This document shows, piece after piece, positions 45,247 to 55,126 of a stretch of DNA of 64,000 nucleotides. The notes beneath the pieces were generated by a model. The model did not search any database, was not told the origin of the DNA, and saw only the letters and a list, made by a program, of their open reading frames with translations. The position numbers were made by a program, and so were the translations under genes. The DNA is taken from NCBI GenBank assembly GCA_018266295.1, contig JAFEAQ010000006.1:124001-188000 (forward strand). Direction: 5' to 3'. Positions within the stretch are counted from its first letter, which is position 1, and each line of letters starts with the position of its first letter. The DNA is from Bdellovibrionales bacterium (GTDB lineage Bacteria; Bdellovibrionota; Bdellovibrionia; Bdellovibrionales; Bdellovibrionaceae).

Positions 45247-45807
45247 TTACTGGTAGATCAAGTTCAGCGGAGCTTTTGCAGAAATAGGTGTTTCTTGGCC
45301 ACCAGAAGATCTTTGCATTCCGTAGACAGTAATCTCGCCTGAAGTGGTGAAAGAATCTTTGGGATTGCTTACTGTAACGCTGCCACACCGAATTCTGCAA
45401 AGAGAACCTGTCTCGCGCACTGTCGCCAAATTACTGTAAGATGCCGGCCCTAAAGTGCCATCCCAACTAGCTTTGTTTGTGAAGTCAAAAAAGAGAGCCT
45501 GAAGTTCTTCGCTTGCAATCGTGCAGCGATAGCCCAATGCCGGAAAATCAAGATCCATACGAGAAATAATTGCTGTGTCAGTTTTATTGTTCCATTCAAG
45601 AGTGGCCCCTTGATAGTTCATATAATAAGCCGCAATATCTAGAACTCTTTGTGCGCTGGGATTTTGATAGACATCAACAATGTTCGTACAAGATTGCGCA
45701 CTTGCATTGATGAGATAAGATGTACTTCCTGTCATTTTGATCGATAAATCAGAAGCAAAAACTGAAGTTGCTGCTAGTAAAATAGCGACGCCTAAGAACG
45801 ATTTCAT
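45247..45807 (-). CDS. Small exported protein of unknown function
   Basis: AAGGAGAGG stands seven bases before the ATG at 45807. Residues 1-18 are a signal peptide (ends VFA-SD). The 168-residue mature protein has four Cys (SCTN, YRCT, LCRIRC) and is rich in Ser, Thr and Asn, with short strands, so a disulphide-bonded periplasmic or secreted fold is likely. No family is recognised. A terminator separates it from the repeat protein gene. Confidence 0.65.
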   Translation of the reverse strand: MKSFLGVAILLAATSVFASDLSIKMTGSTSYLINASAQSCTNIVDVYQNPSAQRVLDIAAYYMNYQGATLEWNNKTDTAIISRMDLDFPALGYRCTIASEELQALFFDFTNKASWDGTLGPASYSNLATVRETGSLCRIRCGSVTVSNPKDSFTTSGEITVYGMQRSSGGQETPISAKAPLNLIYQ

Positions 45808-45930
45808 ATCCTCTCCTTGGATAAATTATTTGAAAAATAATCGTCTCAAGGAGGTGAGTTTTGAGTCAACGGTTCAGGGTAGAACAGAAAAGAATCTGTT
45901 GTCTTTTGTGCTCCACTTCAGGAAGGGGAA

Positions 45931-45960
45931 CAAAACCGCCAGCTTGAGGCAGGCGGTTTC
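45931..45960. terminator. Terminator after the YCII gene
   Basis: AAACCGCC pairs with GGCGGTTT across an 11-base loop. A T-rich stretch follows on the minus strand, 20-40 bp beyond the stop at 45978. It is also near the start-side of the exported-protein gene. Confidence 0.75.
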
Positions 45961-45977
45961 ATTTCAACGACTCTCAA

Positions 45978-46334
45978 TTACATGCCTGGGATCGGCAGCA
46001 CTTCCATGATCTCGACAGAAGCTCCTGGGAAAATTGAAAAGTGCGGATGCTCTTTGAACATCTTGGCTGCTTCTTCGTGAGTTTCTGCTTGAACAACCGT
46101 GTAACCCGTCATCAGATTTTTGATATCTGTGATGCCGCTTGGATCTGCTTTCTTGGTTTTACCCAAAGGACCGCCACCGACGACGATACTCTTTTTATGG
46201 GTTTCAACCCATTTTCCCCAGGCCTGCATTCCTGCGCGCTCTTTTTCTTTGCGCGTGTTCTCGTCCATCGCCATCCACTTTTTCATGATGTCGTCTGTTG
46301 CTGAGCCCATGTAGACTGCTAGAAACTGTTTCAT
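45978..46334 (-). CDS. YCII-related domain protein
   Basis: The 118-residue protein has the small alpha/beta pattern of YCII-related domains: QFLAVYMG, IVVGGGPLGK and TGYTVVQAETHEEAAKMFKEHPHFSIFPGASVEIMEVLPIPG. The ferredoxin-like fold is linked to dimeric sensors or enzymes of unknown substrate. The gene begins two bases after msrB with a ribosome site (GGAGAA) inside the msrB end, so the two form an operon. Function is unknown; oxidative-stress linkage is suggested only by the partner gene. Confidence 0.75.
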   Translation of the reverse strand: MKQFLAVYMGSATDDIMKKWMAMDENTRKEKERAGMQAWGKWVETHKKSIVVGGGPLGKTKKADPSGITDIKNLMTGYTVVQAETHEEAAKMFKEHPHFSIFPGASVEIMEVLPIPGM

Positions 46335-46336
46335 TT

Positions 46337-46807
46337 TTATTCTCCGTCTTTGAACATTGGAAGATAAGCCTCGTAGCCCTCTTCTTTAAGTTTCTCCACC
46401 GGAATAAAACGCAACGAGGCGGAGTTAATACAATAACGTAAACCTGTCGGACCCGGGCCGTCGTCAAAAATGTGACCCAAGTGCGAGTTTGATTTCTGCG
46501 AACGTACTTCCGTTCGAGTCATGCCGTGACTGTAGTCCGAGAGTTCTTTCACCACATTCGGCTTTACTGGCTGAGTGAAGCTCGGCCAACCAGTACCGGA
46601 ATCAAACTTATCAACAGAGGCAAATAAGGGTTCACCCGACACAACATCGACGTAGAGCCCTTCTTCGTGATTATCCCAGTATGCATTCTGAAAAGGACGT
46701 TCGGTTCCATTCTTCGCAACAATCGCATACTGCTCAGGCGTGAGCATTTTTTTTAATTCCGCATCGTTTTCAGGTAGGCCGCAGACCAAGTCGCATTGTT
46801 GTTTCAT
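46337..46807 (-). CDS. msrB: Peptide methionine (R)-S-oxide reductase
   Basis: The 156-residue protein has the MsrB signatures [10 protein letters not shown] (70-80), [13 protein letters not shown] and [11 protein letters not shown], with catalytic Cys126. It reduces methionine-R-sulfoxide in proteins or free form. The usual zinc CxxC pairs are absent; in place of the Cys in the CaGC(G/E)PLF position there is [10 protein letters not shown]. This is therefore the zinc-free type with a different or no resolving Cys. There is no signal peptide, so it is cytosolic. It heads the two-gene unit with the YCII gene. GGAGG lies seven bases before the ATG. Confidence 0.93.
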   Translation of the reverse strand: MKQQCDLVCGLPENDAELKKMLTPEQYAIVAKNGTERPFQNAYWDNHEEGLYVDVVSGEPLFASVDKFDSGTGWPSFTQPVKPNVVKELSDYSHGMTRTEVRSQKSNSHLGHIFDDGPGPTGLRYCINSASLRFIPVEKLKEEGYEAYLPMFKDGE

Positions 46808-47209
46808 AGAACACCTCCGAATTCTGAAATACTACTGCTTTTCGCGAAGCTTGACCATTCTTTCTATGACACCATGTGCTTTTTAACATTCGAAACCAGA
46901 GCAACACCGCAAAAAAACACGAGCCCGTCGGCCTCTGGAGAGTGCAATTCCAGAGTTTCTCTAAAGACCTAAGAAAAAAGCTAAAAGCTCCGAGAAGAAA
47001 TCAAAACATACGAATTATAAATCAAAGCCCCTGCGGAAGTGACGGAATAAGTAAGTTTAGATGTTCTTAGTGCCCCCCTCTGAATAGGGTCAACTTATAG
47101 GTTGACCTTATTCAGAGGGGGCCTTTACTCACGCTAAGACTTATCGTTCGCACGGGTCGGTTTTCGTCGGAAAGCCGGCGGAGTCAGTACTTACACGCGG
47201 GTGATACTG
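46808..47209. other. Intergenic stretch between msrB and the pur operon end
   Basis: About 400 bp with no convincing gene; a short frame (46876-47070, plus strand) lacks bias and ribosome site. It includes the msrB promoter side, a TTCGCGAA palindrome near 46846, and the long hairpin at 47074-47121. Confidence 0.5.
47074..47121. terminator. 21-bp stem-loop downstream of purE
   Basis: CCCCCTCTGAATA-x-GGTCAAC pairs with its complement across the loop TTATAG; 20 of 21 pairs are Watson-Crick and one is G-T. It lies about 90 bp past the purE stop and could end the pur transcript, although no T-run follows. It may equally be a small palindromic element. Confidence 0.55.
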
Positions 47210-47698
47210 CTAGATCTTTTTGTTCTGGTCGGCGACTTTTTTGCGGAGGCTTTCTTTGTATTTTGTTAGTTTTTTTGCCAAATCGCTGTCCGCAATTGCG
47301 AGCATTTGAACCGCTAACAAGGCGGCATTTCCGGCGTTGCCAATCGCAACAGTTGCCACTGGAATTCCTTCTGGCATTTGCACGATGGAATACAAACTAT
47401 CCTGACCACCGAGAGAACCCACCGGAACAGGAACACCAATCACCGGCAAAGTTGTCAAAGAGGCCATCATGCCCGGCAAATGGGCCGCACCGCCCGCTCC
47501 GGCGATGACGACTTTATAGTTTTTGTGGGCGCTTTCACCTTCAGCAAAAAGAATCTCCGGCGTGCGATGAGCAGAAACGATCTTGGTTTCAAAACCAACA
47601 CCGAATTCTTTCAGAATTTCTTCGGCACGTTTCATTGTGGCGAGATCCGAAAGACTACCCATCACGATCAAAACTTCAGATTTATTCTTTTTGCTCAT
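47210..47698 (-). CDS. purE: N5-carboxyaminoimidazole ribonucleotide mutase
   Basis: The ATG at 47698 overlaps the stop of purK (ATGA), which fixes this start. An upstream frame at 47719 is not used. Signature: [18 protein letters not shown] and [24 protein letters not shown], class I PurE (162 residues). It converts N5-CAIR to CAIR in step 6 of IMP synthesis. The presence of PurK shows the two-step route. Last gene of the pur operon; a long stem-loop follows. Confidence 0.96.
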   Translation of the reverse strand: MSKKNKSEVLIVMGSLSDLATMKRAEEILKEFGVGFETKIVSAHRTPEILFAEGESAHKNYKVVIAGAGGAAHLPGMMASLTTLPVIGVPVPVGSLGGQDSLYSIVQMPEGIPVATVAIGNAGNAALLAVQMLAIADSDLAKKLTKYKESLRKKVADQNKKI

Positions 47699-48864
47699 GG
47701 TTTTAAACTTTCTTGCCACTGCTTTTCAGCGGCCTTCAGGCTGTCAATAATCTGAGGCAGTTCCCCGGCACTCATCCCAGAGCCAATCATATGTCCGAGC
47801 TTTCTTCCCGGGGAAGTCATTTCTTTGTCGTACCAGTAAATTCGGCTACTCAGCGGCTTACTGATGGTCCCATGGAGGCCCTCAGGACCCAAAAGGTTCA
47901 CCATTGCGAAGGCTTTGGCGCAATCAAAGTCCTCTTTATCGAACTTTTCCTGCCAGTACGATTTCAAATGCATTTGGAACTGGCTTGAACGGGCCGCTCT
48001 TTGCGTGAAATGACCGGAGTTATGCACTCGAGGCGCCATTTCGTTGACGAGCAACTCGCCTTTTTCAGTGACAAAGAACTCAACCGCAAAAGTCCCAAGC
48101 ATCTTAAGCTTGCTCGCAATCACATACGCGATCTCAGCCGCTTTCTTTTCATTCGCTTCTTCATTCAAAGCTGTGAAAGCCAAAAAACAAACACCTTTTT
48201 TCTGCTGAGTTTCAATCAAAGGATAATGACCGAAATCCCCGGAAAAACTCTGACAAGACACCAGCGCCACTTCTTTTGCGAATGGAACAAACTGCTCGGC
48301 ATAAACGCGCGAACCGGTTTTATACGCGCTTTCACAGAAAGTACGAATCGCTTGAAAGTTCAAAGTGGTACCTGGCGGAAGAGCCATATTGCCCTTTCCG
48401 TCGTAACCCATACGGGCTTTCTTGAGAACCAACCCTTGCCAGTCTTTATGCAGAGTCGTTAAGTGCTCTGGAGAATCAAGTTCGACTGCGGTGACCTCAG
48501 TAAATTGAGAAGTCGGAAGACTATTTTGTGTGAAAAACTTTTTTTGCTCAAGTTTATCTTGTGCCACTCGAAGTCCAGCAAAAGACGGTGCCGGGAATTT
48601 ACGTCCTGTGCCCCAAGCATTTTCAATCGCATCGACATCGAGAAATTCACTTTCAATTGAAAAACCATCCACTGTATTCAGGAAATTCTTCAGTTTCTCA
48701 GTTTCGCTGACGTTTCCAACGACCACCGTTGCACCGGCATGGCTTGCCGGGCAAATGGCCTTGTCGTTGTAAACCGGTGACGGACGCAGATCCATCACCA
48801 GCTGACAGCTGGCTTCCCAGAGCATTCTTCCTAATTGGCCGCCGCCAAGAATCCCAAATCTCAT
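47695..48864 (-). CDS. purK: N5-carboxyaminoimidazole ribonucleotide synthase
   Basis: The 389-residue ATP-grasp enzyme opens with [16 protein letters not shown] and has EFVDVDAIE-like ([13 protein letters not shown]), YDGKGN, E-Q-F-V-P and [15 protein letters not shown], all typical of PurK. It uses ATP and bicarbonate to carboxylate AIR. It starts next to the purM end (gap zero) and ends with an ATGA overlap with purE, so the pair is translated in balance. Confidence 0.96.
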   Translation of the reverse strand: MRFGILGGGQLGRMLWEASCQLVMDLRPSPVYNDKAICPASHAGATVVVGNVSETEKLKNFLNTVDGFSIESEFLDVDAIENAWGTGRKFPAPSFAGLRVAQDKLEQKKFFTQNSLPTSQFTEVTAVELDSPEHLTTLHKDWQGLVLKKARMGYDGKGNMALPPGTTLNFQAIRTFCESAYKTGSRVYAEQFVPFAKEVALVSCQSFSGDFGHYPLIETQQKKGVCFLAFTALNEEANEKKAAEIAYVIASKLKMLGTFAVEFFVTEKGELLVNEMAPRVHNSGHFTQRAARSSQFQMHLKSYWQEKFDKEDFDCAKAFAMVNLLGPEGLHGTISKPLSSRIYWYDKEMTSPGRKLGHMIGSGMSAGELPQIIDSLKAAEKQWQESLKP

Positions 48865-49908
48865 TTAATAAACCAACGTTGTGCTTTCAGTTCCATCCGT
48901 CACGCGAACTTCGCAACGGGATTTTTTACGAACCGTCTGGCCAATTTTCCAGGCCTTGTAGTTATTTTTCTTTAGGTGAGTCAGAACGGCTTTTGCCTTC
49001 TTCGCATCAACGACGATCACCATCCCGATCCCCATATTGAAAGTCTGAGTCTTTTCATCGAACGTCAGAGATTTGTCTTTGAGAGTCTCAAGCCATTGGA
49101 ACGCTTTTGGGCGCTCTTTCAAAGGCGGCAAGGTAATATCGTAGCTCACCTTTTCAGACATGCGTGGCACGTTCAAGAAACCAGAGCCCGTGATGTGTGC
49201 CAATCCTTTGACAGACCCCTGAGCAATCAACTTCTTAACCCCGCGCGTGTAAATCATCGTTGGCTTCAAAAGCTCTTTTGCCAAAGTTTTGCGGCTCAGA
49301 GTTTTTGTCGGCTTCCACGCCGCAAAGAGCTTACGGATTAAGCTGTAACCGTTGCTATGAAAACCTGAAGATGATACGCCAATGAGGACATCGCCTGCTT
49401 TGATGCTCTTAACTGGTAAAGCTTTCTTTTTATCCACAAGACCGACGGCAAATCCAGCCAAGTCATATTCACCCGGCTGATAAAAGCCTGGCATCTCGGC
49501 TGTTTCACCGCCGATGAGTGCGCAACTGCCCTGCTGACAGCCCTTCACGATTCCGGCAAGAACATCCTTCGCCGTTTTTGGCTGAAGTTTGCCCGTGGCA
49601 AAGTAGTCGAGGAAAAATAACGGTTTTGCGCCAACACAGAGAAGATCATTCACAGACATCGCAACAAGATCGATCCCGACTGTGTCATGCGAATTCCAGT
49701 CAAACGCGAGTTTGAGTTTTGTTCCAACACCATCGGTGCTGGCCGCGATATATTGCTTAGAATTCAAGTTATAAAGCGAAGCATACCCACCCACGGAGGA
49801 TTTCACGTTGGCATTCAACGTCGACTTCACCATCGTGGAGATACTTCCCACAAACTGATCGGCCAAATCGCGATTGACCCCTGCTTTTTCGTAAGCGCCT
49901 TTTTCCAT
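48865..49908 (-). CDS. purM: Phosphoribosylformylglycinamidine cyclo-ligase
   Basis: 347 residues with GVGTKLKLAF, GIDLVAMSVNDLLCVGAKPLFFLDYFATGKL, IGGETAEMPGFY and SSSGFHSNGYSL, the PurM/AIR synthetase signature. ATP-dependent ring closure of FGAM to AIR. AGGAG lies seven bases before the ATG; the gene lies between purH and purK with nine- and zero-base gaps. Confidence 0.96.
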   Translation of the reverse strand: MEKGAYEKAGVNRDLADQFVGSISTMVKSTLNANVKSSVGGYASLYNLNSKQYIAASTDGVGTKLKLAFDWNSHDTVGIDLVAMSVNDLLCVGAKPLFFLDYFATGKLQPKTAKDVLAGIVKGCQQGSCALIGGETAEMPGFYQPGEYDLAGFAVGLVDKKKALPVKSIKAGDVLIGVSSSGFHSNGYSLIRKLFAAWKPTKTLSRKTLAKELLKPTMIYTRGVKKLIAQGSVKGLAHITGSGFLNVPRMSEKVSYDITLPPLKERPKAFQWLETLKDKSLTFDEKTQTFNMGIGMVIVVDAKKAKAVLTHLKKNNYKAWKIGQTVRKKSRCEVRVTDGTESTTLVY

Positions 49909-49917
49909 TCAGTGCTC

Positions 49918-51459
49918 CTAGTGTCTAAAGTGGCGGAAGCCGGTAAATGCCATTGCTATTTTATGTTCATTACAAGCCGCAATCACCGAGGCGTCCTTGA
50001 TACTGCCGCCCGGCTGGATGATGTACTTAATTCCTACGTTTGCTGCGACATCCACCGAATCGCGGAATGGAAAGAACGCATCACTGATAAGGATACAATC
50101 ACCGAGATGATCACGGCCTAAAATATTCTGAGCACGCGGAATGGCGAGTTTTCCCATGGCTTCAACCCGGTTTGGCTGACCTTGACCAGCCCCTACCATG
50201 CGGAAGTCCCCGTCGCTGTCTTTTTGTACCAAGCAAACAGAGTTACTTTTCAAAGTTTTATTACAGAAGATTCCAAAGTGCGCGAGTTCGTTAAACTCCG
50301 TCGGCCATGCGACCTCTGTCACACCTTTGATCGGCTCTTGCAATTGCAAATCGAGAGTTTGTGTGAGAACTCCACCCGCCACACTCATTTGCATTGAAGG
50401 AGATTCCAGATCCCAGTGTCTCACTGTCACAGCTTTCAGGTTTTTGCGGTGCTTGAGCAAATCCCCCAAGTTCCCCGCCTGCAACTTCGGCGCAGATAAA
50501 AGCTCCACAAAACGAGTCTCAAAGTAGCTAAGGATTTCGCTGTCAATTTCATCGGTAAAGATAAGGACGCCGCCGAAAGCTGATACCGGGTCACAAGCCC
50601 AAGCTTTTTCCAAAGCCCGAAGCTGAGCCTTGGGCGCTGACTTCGGTACAGACGCCACTCCACACGGATTATTGTGTTTTACGATCACAACACTTGTGCG
50701 ATCCGGGAAGGCCGATTTCAAATCACGTGCGACAAAGTAAGCCGAAGAAAGATCGACGATATTATTATAAGATAACTCCGTCGCCGTCAGTGGATGATTC
50801 CAGTCGAGGGGCGAATTGGCATTTACTTTCAAACTTGCCTTTTGATGCGGATTTTCTCCGTAGCGAAGCGGCTTCATGCCTTCACCGAAAACCGACTGAA
50901 TGCTTTGATCATACTCAGTCACAAGGTCCCAGGCTTGAGCCGACGCTTTTAACGCCGTTTCTTGATTCACAGTTCCTGCGGTTTTTAGCTGAGTCACTAC
51001 TTCTGAGTACTGAGCTGGATCCGTCAGAACCAAAACATCCGGAGAATTCTTCGCCGCTGCTCTGACAAGGGCCGGCCCACCGATATCAATCAACTCCGTC
51101 AGTTCGGCGCGGGAAAGATTCTTATCGAGATTTTTATGGAACGGATAAAAGTTCACAACCACGGCATCCAAAAGCTTGATATTGAGCTTTTCCCAGTCCG
51201 CTTTGTCTTTCACGTCATTTCTGCGAGCTAAAAGACCCGAGAAAATTTTAAAAGACAATGTTTTCATACGGCCTTGAAAAGCCTCGGGAGTTTCAGAGAG
51301 CTCTTCGGCTTTTTTGCAAGGAATGCCCGCCTCTTCGAGGGTTTTTAGAGTTCCGCCTGAAGCGTAGAGCTCAGTACCGGATTTGTGCATGGCTTGTGCC
51401 AATTCCACCAAACCCGTTTTATCAGAGACACTTAAAAGCGCGCGGTTCAATTTTAACAC
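49918..51459 (-). CDS. purH: Bifunctional AICAR transformylase/IMP cyclohydrolase
   Basis: 513 residues: N-terminal MGS-like IMP cyclohydrolase domain (LLSVSDKTGLVELA, ASGGTLKTLEEAG, GRMKTLSFKIFSGLLAR) and C-terminal AICARFT domain (KHNNPCGVAS, QPGGSIKD, MAFTGFRHFRH). It catalyses the last two steps to IMP. The GTG start at 51459 follows AAGGAG and overlaps the purQ end by seven bases. The C-terminal FRHFRH matches the family's end. Confidence 0.96.
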   Translation of the reverse strand: MLKLNRALLSVSDKTGLVELAQAMHKSGTELYASGGTLKTLEEAGIPCKKAEELSETPEAFQGRMKTLSFKIFSGLLARRNDVKDKADWEKLNIKLLDAVVVNFYPFHKNLDKNLSRAELTELIDIGGPALVRAAAKNSPDVLVLTDPAQYSEVVTQLKTAGTVNQETALKASAQAWDLVTEYDQSIQSVFGEGMKPLRYGENPHQKASLKVNANSPLDWNHPLTATELSYNNIVDLSSAYFVARDLKSAFPDRTSVVIVKHNNPCGVASVPKSAPKAQLRALEKAWACDPVSAFGGVLIFTDEIDSEILSYFETRFVELLSAPKLQAGNLGDLLKHRKNLKAVTVRHWDLESPSMQMSVAGGVLTQTLDLQLQEPIKGVTEVAWPTEFNELAHFGIFCNKTLKSNSVCLVQKDSDGDFRMVGAGQGQPNRVEAMGKLAIPRAQNILGRDHLGDCILISDAFFPFRDSVDVAANVGIKYIIQPGGSIKDASVIAACNEHKIAMAFTGFRHFRH

Positions 51460-52187
51460 GATGAGATCTCCTTATAAGCATTTCTAAAAAACATCATTCC
51501 CACTTCTTCATCATCCGCCTTTTCAGGTGTTTGTGTCCAAAGTGGATTCTGCGTCTTACGAACCGCTGCCTCTGGGTGAGGCATCAAACCAAAAATACGG
51601 CCTGTCGGATTCACAAGACCAGCGATGCGCTCAGTACTGCCATTCACATCTTCTGTGTATTGCAGTGTGATTTTAAAATCCGGGCTGTTATGCACATCAA
51701 CGGAAGAGTCAAACAACAACCGGCCTTCCCCGTGGCGAATCGGCAGATACATTTCATCGACCCCCGTGAGAAAGACATTCGGCGCCGCAGACTTTTTCAT
51801 CGCGGCCCAGCGGTTTAAAAACTTATTCTGAATATTATGAGTAATGGACACCTTCTTACCAAAAGCGCCCATCGCAATCAAAGCTTGAAAGCCATTGCAG
51901 ACTCCAAGAACGATCCCACCATGGGCCGCAAAGTCTTCGAGGTTCCAGTTCAAGCCCTTTGTGAGCTTCAGCGCCAGCACGCGGCCTGAGCCCAAGTGAT
52001 CACCGAAAGAAAATCCCCCAGGCATAAAAAGGGCACGATAGTTTTTCTTAAGATCTTCCTGGGTGAATTTCTTTTGGATAAGATCATTCACATGGATGAT
52101 GTCGGTAGCAAAACCAGCCTTGCGGGCGGCGTGGGCCATTTCGACTTCACAATTGATTCCGTCACCGGCTAAAACAAGTGCTTTCAT
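51453..52187 (-). CDS. purQ: FGAM synthase glutaminase subunit
   Basis: The ATG at 52187 shares its first base with the purL stop (TGATG), which decides the start over a frame reaching 52208. The 244-residue class I amidotransferase has the nucleophile Cys97 (GVCNGFQAL), a PGGFSFGDHLGSGR loop and the His-x-Glu in LMPHPEAA. It gives ammonia to PurL for FGAR to FGAM. It is separate here, while PurS is fused to PurL. Confidence 0.95.
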   Translation of the reverse strand: MKALVLAGDGINCEVEMAHAARKAGFATDIIHVNDLIQKKFTQEDLKKNYRALFMPGGFSFGDHLGSGRVLALKLTKGLNWNLEDFAAHGGIVLGVCNGFQALIAMGAFGKKVSITHNIQNKFLNRWAAMKKSAAPNVFLTGVDEMYLPIRHGEGRLLFDSSVDVHNSPDFKITLQYTEDVNGSTERIAGLVNPTGRIFGLMPHPEAAVRKTQNPLWTQTPEKADDEEVGMMFFRNAYKEISSC

Positions 52188-55126
52188 CAGAGGCTCTCCC
52201 CATTCCAAGCTTGATAGAGTTCATCGACAGTGATTTTCTCACCCTGCCAAGTCCATTCTGGTTTTGCCGTCAAAGTTCCGATGGCCATAAATGCGATCCC
52301 CTTTGCCGACCAAAGCTTTTCCGCTTCAGCCGCTTTGTCACCAGCGACACTCACAACGAACTGATGGAAGCCTTCACCGAAAGAAGTTTCCGCGTTTGCG
52401 AGCTCAAGCGACGGATCAAATTCAATTCCTAAATTATTGGTAAAGCTAGATTCTGCAACCGCCGTGAGCATTCCGCCTTCACTGAGATCGTGCGCTGATT
52501 TCAAAACTGCCGCAGACTCAGCCGAGCCCAACCAGCTATAGAGTTTCACCGCTTGATCCCACGCCGGAGTGGCTGCTTTCATCGCAGTCGGTGTCTTTTG
52601 TAGAGCTTGCCATTCAGAAGCCGCTAAACCCAATTGCGAAGGACCGAGTTTATAGATCTTATCGCCAGCCTTCTTAAATTCTGCTGTACGGGCTTTTTTG
52701 TAATCCATCATGCGGCCCATGGCCGTGACCAACAATGTCGGTAGAACCGAAATTTTGACAGGCTTTCCGCCTTGAGTGCCTTTGTAGTCGTTCTTCATGC
52801 TGTCTTTACCGGAAATCAGCGGCGCCTTCAGCGCCAAGCACGCCTCGCGCAGTCCATAGCAAGTACGAACCAGAGCCGCCATCTTCGCCGTGTCCTCGAC
52901 CGGATCTGGCCAGCAGAAATTATCAATCAAAGAAAGAACCGTTTCATCCCCGAGAGAAAACTCCGCTCCGACGGCAAGCAGGTTTCTGACGGCTTCGTCG
53001 ACTGCTAATTGCGCCATCAAATACGGATCCACAACCGACATGCGCGGGTTCAAACCACAACCGACAACAACGCCGGTGGAATTACCATGTGACAGAGACA
53101 AAACCGCCGCATCATTCGGAGTTGAGCGCTGAGCCGGAGACGTCTGCAGGGACTTCACCACCGAGCGGCCTTGAACCTCATGATCGTACTGACGAATCAT
53201 GTTTTCTTTGCTGCGAATATTCGGGCGCTTTAAGATTTGTTTCAATGTCTCAAATGGCTTTGCTTCTTTCGGAGCTTCCGTCGTCACCACGGGCTTATGA
53301 GTCCAATGCGCTTTGAGTTGCAATTTTGGATTTCCATCATGCAAAAAGTCCAAAGAAAGATCCGCGACTTTATCTTTTGCGTAGAAGATTTCAAAGCGGC
53401 CCGAATTCGTGAACTCACCAAGTACGCTGACTTCCACTCCGCGAAGATCCGCCAGTGTCAAGAAGGCTTCGCGCTGAGCTGGCGGCACCGCCACTGTCAT
53501 ACGCTCTTGCGATTCGCTGATCACTAATTCAAAGGGTTTGAGTCCCGGCATTTTAGTTTTTGCCAAAGATACGTCCATACGGGCGCCGCCGGCAATCCCT
53601 GCCATTTCACCAACCGAAGAAGACAACCCGCCTGCTCCGTTATCGGTCAAAGTTCTATAGAGGTTGCGATCGCGGGCTTCCATCAAGAAGTCCGTCATCC
53701 GGCGCTGAGTGATAGGATCGCCCAGCTGAACCACGCTGGAAGGAATCGATTCGGTCATTTCTAAAGACGAGAACGTCGCCCCATGAATGCCGTCACGACC
53801 GATACGGCCACCGACCATGCAGATCAGGTCGCCCGTATTGATTTCTTTCGCGGCACATTCTTTGTCAGCAATCTTACGTGGCATAATCCCGCCCGAGCCG
53901 CAGAAGACCAAAGGCTTCCCGATGAACGACTCATCAAAGTAAATGGCGCCATTCACCGTGGGAATACCACTTTGGTTTCCACCGGCCTCAACCCCGCTGC
54001 GGATGCCTTCAAGCAATTGCGCCGGAGGAATGATTCCCGTCGGCAGATTCTCTTTCATTTCGAGAGGACCCACACAGAAGACGTCGGTATTAAAGATTGG
54101 CTTCGCGCCAAAACCACAACCCAAGATATCGCGGTTGACACCGACAATCCCTGTGATCGCGCCACCAAATGGGTCCAGCGCCGACGGAGAGTTATGAGTC
54201 TCTACTTTAATGCAAACTGCGTTTTCATCATCAAAAGCGACGATGCCGGCGTTATCTTTAAATACGGACAACAACCAAGGCTTTGGCAGCTCTTTCGTTG
54301 TTCCTGCGATGGTTGTTTTAAATAGGCTTGAAATCTTCGCAGGGATCTGCGGCGTCTTTCCGCCTTCCTCTGTATATTCAACATCGGCAGCAAAGATTTT
54401 GTGCTTGCAGTGCTCAGACCAAGTTTGCGCGAGCACTTCCACTTCAACGTCCGTTGGATCGCGTTTTTCAGAAGCAAAGTAAGCTTGAATCGTCTTCATC
54501 TCAGGTAAAGTCAGCGACAACAGATTCTGACGGCTGAGTTCCATCAAAGCTTCATCGTTCATACCGATCAACGGCACTTTTTGCGCCTTCGGCTGTGTTT
54601 CGCCAGGTAACAAGAACTTAGGCCCGATCTCTGAGGACTCAAAACGGGCGTATTTAGAAAACTCACTGTCAGAATAAACACGGTGACGATGAATTAATGA
54701 ATTTGAAATCAAAGCCTTCGTGACGGCTTCGATCTCTTCGCGATGAAGAGTTTCGCCGGCAAACAAGTAAGCCTGACCGGAGCTCACTTGTGTCTTAGGA
54801 AGTTTACGGCGGGCACAAATTTCCAAGGCCTCAAGAGCTGTATGCCCCAAGTTATCAGTCATTCCAGGGTGGTACTCGCGCTCAACAACCCAGTGGCTTG
54901 TTGGCCAGTTTTTTTGTTGAAGAACCTGATCCCACCAAACATCTTGTGCGAGACGGTCAAATTCGTTTTGGTCGCCTTCGAACTCGCTCCAGAAAAGATC
55001 CACGACGCGGAGAGATTGAATTTTAGCGGCAATGGTTGGATTCCATTTCTGGATTTTACCTAAGAGTGCCAGGCCTTTTGGATCTTGAAGCTCTTGCTTA
55101 AGGATGACTTCAGTGCGGGCGTACAT
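52187..55126 (-). CDS. purL: FGAM synthase, PurS-tandem-PurL fusion
   Basis: 979 residues, longer than the common PurL (about 740) and shorter than one-chain FGAM synthases (about 1290). The first 160-170 residues look like two PurS-type units: EVILKQELQDPKGLALL..., then VEREYHPGMTDNLGHTALEAL... ending at RHRVYSD. The rest has PurL motifs SEHCKHK, ETHNSPSALDPFGGAITGIVGVNRD, GGR-x-GRDGIHGATFSS, DNGAGGLSSSVGEMAG and LISGKDSMKND. It uses ATP and glutamine-derived ammonia (from PurQ) to make FGAM. Neither a separate purS gene nor a fused PurQ is present. AGAGAGG precedes the ATG, and the end overlaps purQ by one base. Confidence 0.93.
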   Translation of the reverse strand: MYARTEVILKQELQDPKGLALLGKIQKWNPTIAAKIQSLRVVDLFWSEFEGDQNEFDRLAQDVWWDQVLQQKNWPTSHWVVEREYHPGMTDNLGHTALEALEICARRKLPKTQVSSGQAYLFAGETLHREEIEAVTKALISNSLIHRHRVYSDSEFSKYARFESSEIGPKFLLPGETQPKAQKVPLIGMNDEALMELSRQNLLSLTLPEMKTIQAYFASEKRDPTDVEVEVLAQTWSEHCKHKIFAADVEYTEEGGKTPQIPAKISSLFKTTIAGTTKELPKPWLLSVFKDNAGIVAFDDENAVCIKVETHNSPSALDPFGGAITGIVGVNRDILGCGFGAKPIFNTDVFCVGPLEMKENLPTGIIPPAQLLEGIRSGVEAGGNQSGIPTVNGAIYFDESFIGKPLVFCGSGGIMPRKIADKECAAKEINTGDLICMVGGRIGRDGIHGATFSSLEMTESIPSSVVQLGDPITQRRMTDFLMEARDRNLYRTLTDNGAGGLSSSVGEMAGIAGGARMDVSLAKTKMPGLKPFELVISESQERMTVAVPPAQREAFLTLADLRGVEVSVLGEFTNSGRFEIFYAKDKVADLSLDFLHDGNPKLQLKAHWTHKPVVTTEAPKEAKPFETLKQILKRPNIRSKENMIRQYDHEVQGRSVVKSLQTSPAQRSTPNDAAVLSLSHGNSTGVVVGCGLNPRMSVVDPYLMAQLAVDEAVRNLLAVGAEFSLGDETVLSLIDNFCWPDPVEDTAKMAALVRTCYGLREACLALKAPLISGKDSMKNDYKGTQGGKPVKISVLPTLLVTAMGRMMDYKKARTAEFKKAGDKIYKLGPSQLGLAASEWQALQKTPTAMKAATPAWDQAVKLYSWLGSAESAAVLKSAHDLSEGGMLTAVAESSFTNNLGIEFDPSLELANAETSFGEGFHQFVVSVAGDKAAEAEKLWSAKGIAFMAIGTLTAKPEWTWQGEKITVDELYQAWNGESL

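Noticed and set aside
45978-46467. Other frames over msrB and the YCII gene
   Set aside because: They are shadows of strongly recognised genes in the true frames.
46876-47070. 64-residue open frame between msrB and the pur operon
   Set aside because: No ribosome site and a composition like intergenic DNA; the product has no protein-like pattern.
47074-47160. tRNA or other small RNA gene at the hairpin beyond purE
   Set aside because: Only one stem-loop is present; no cloverleaf, TPsiC arm or CCA-like end is visible.
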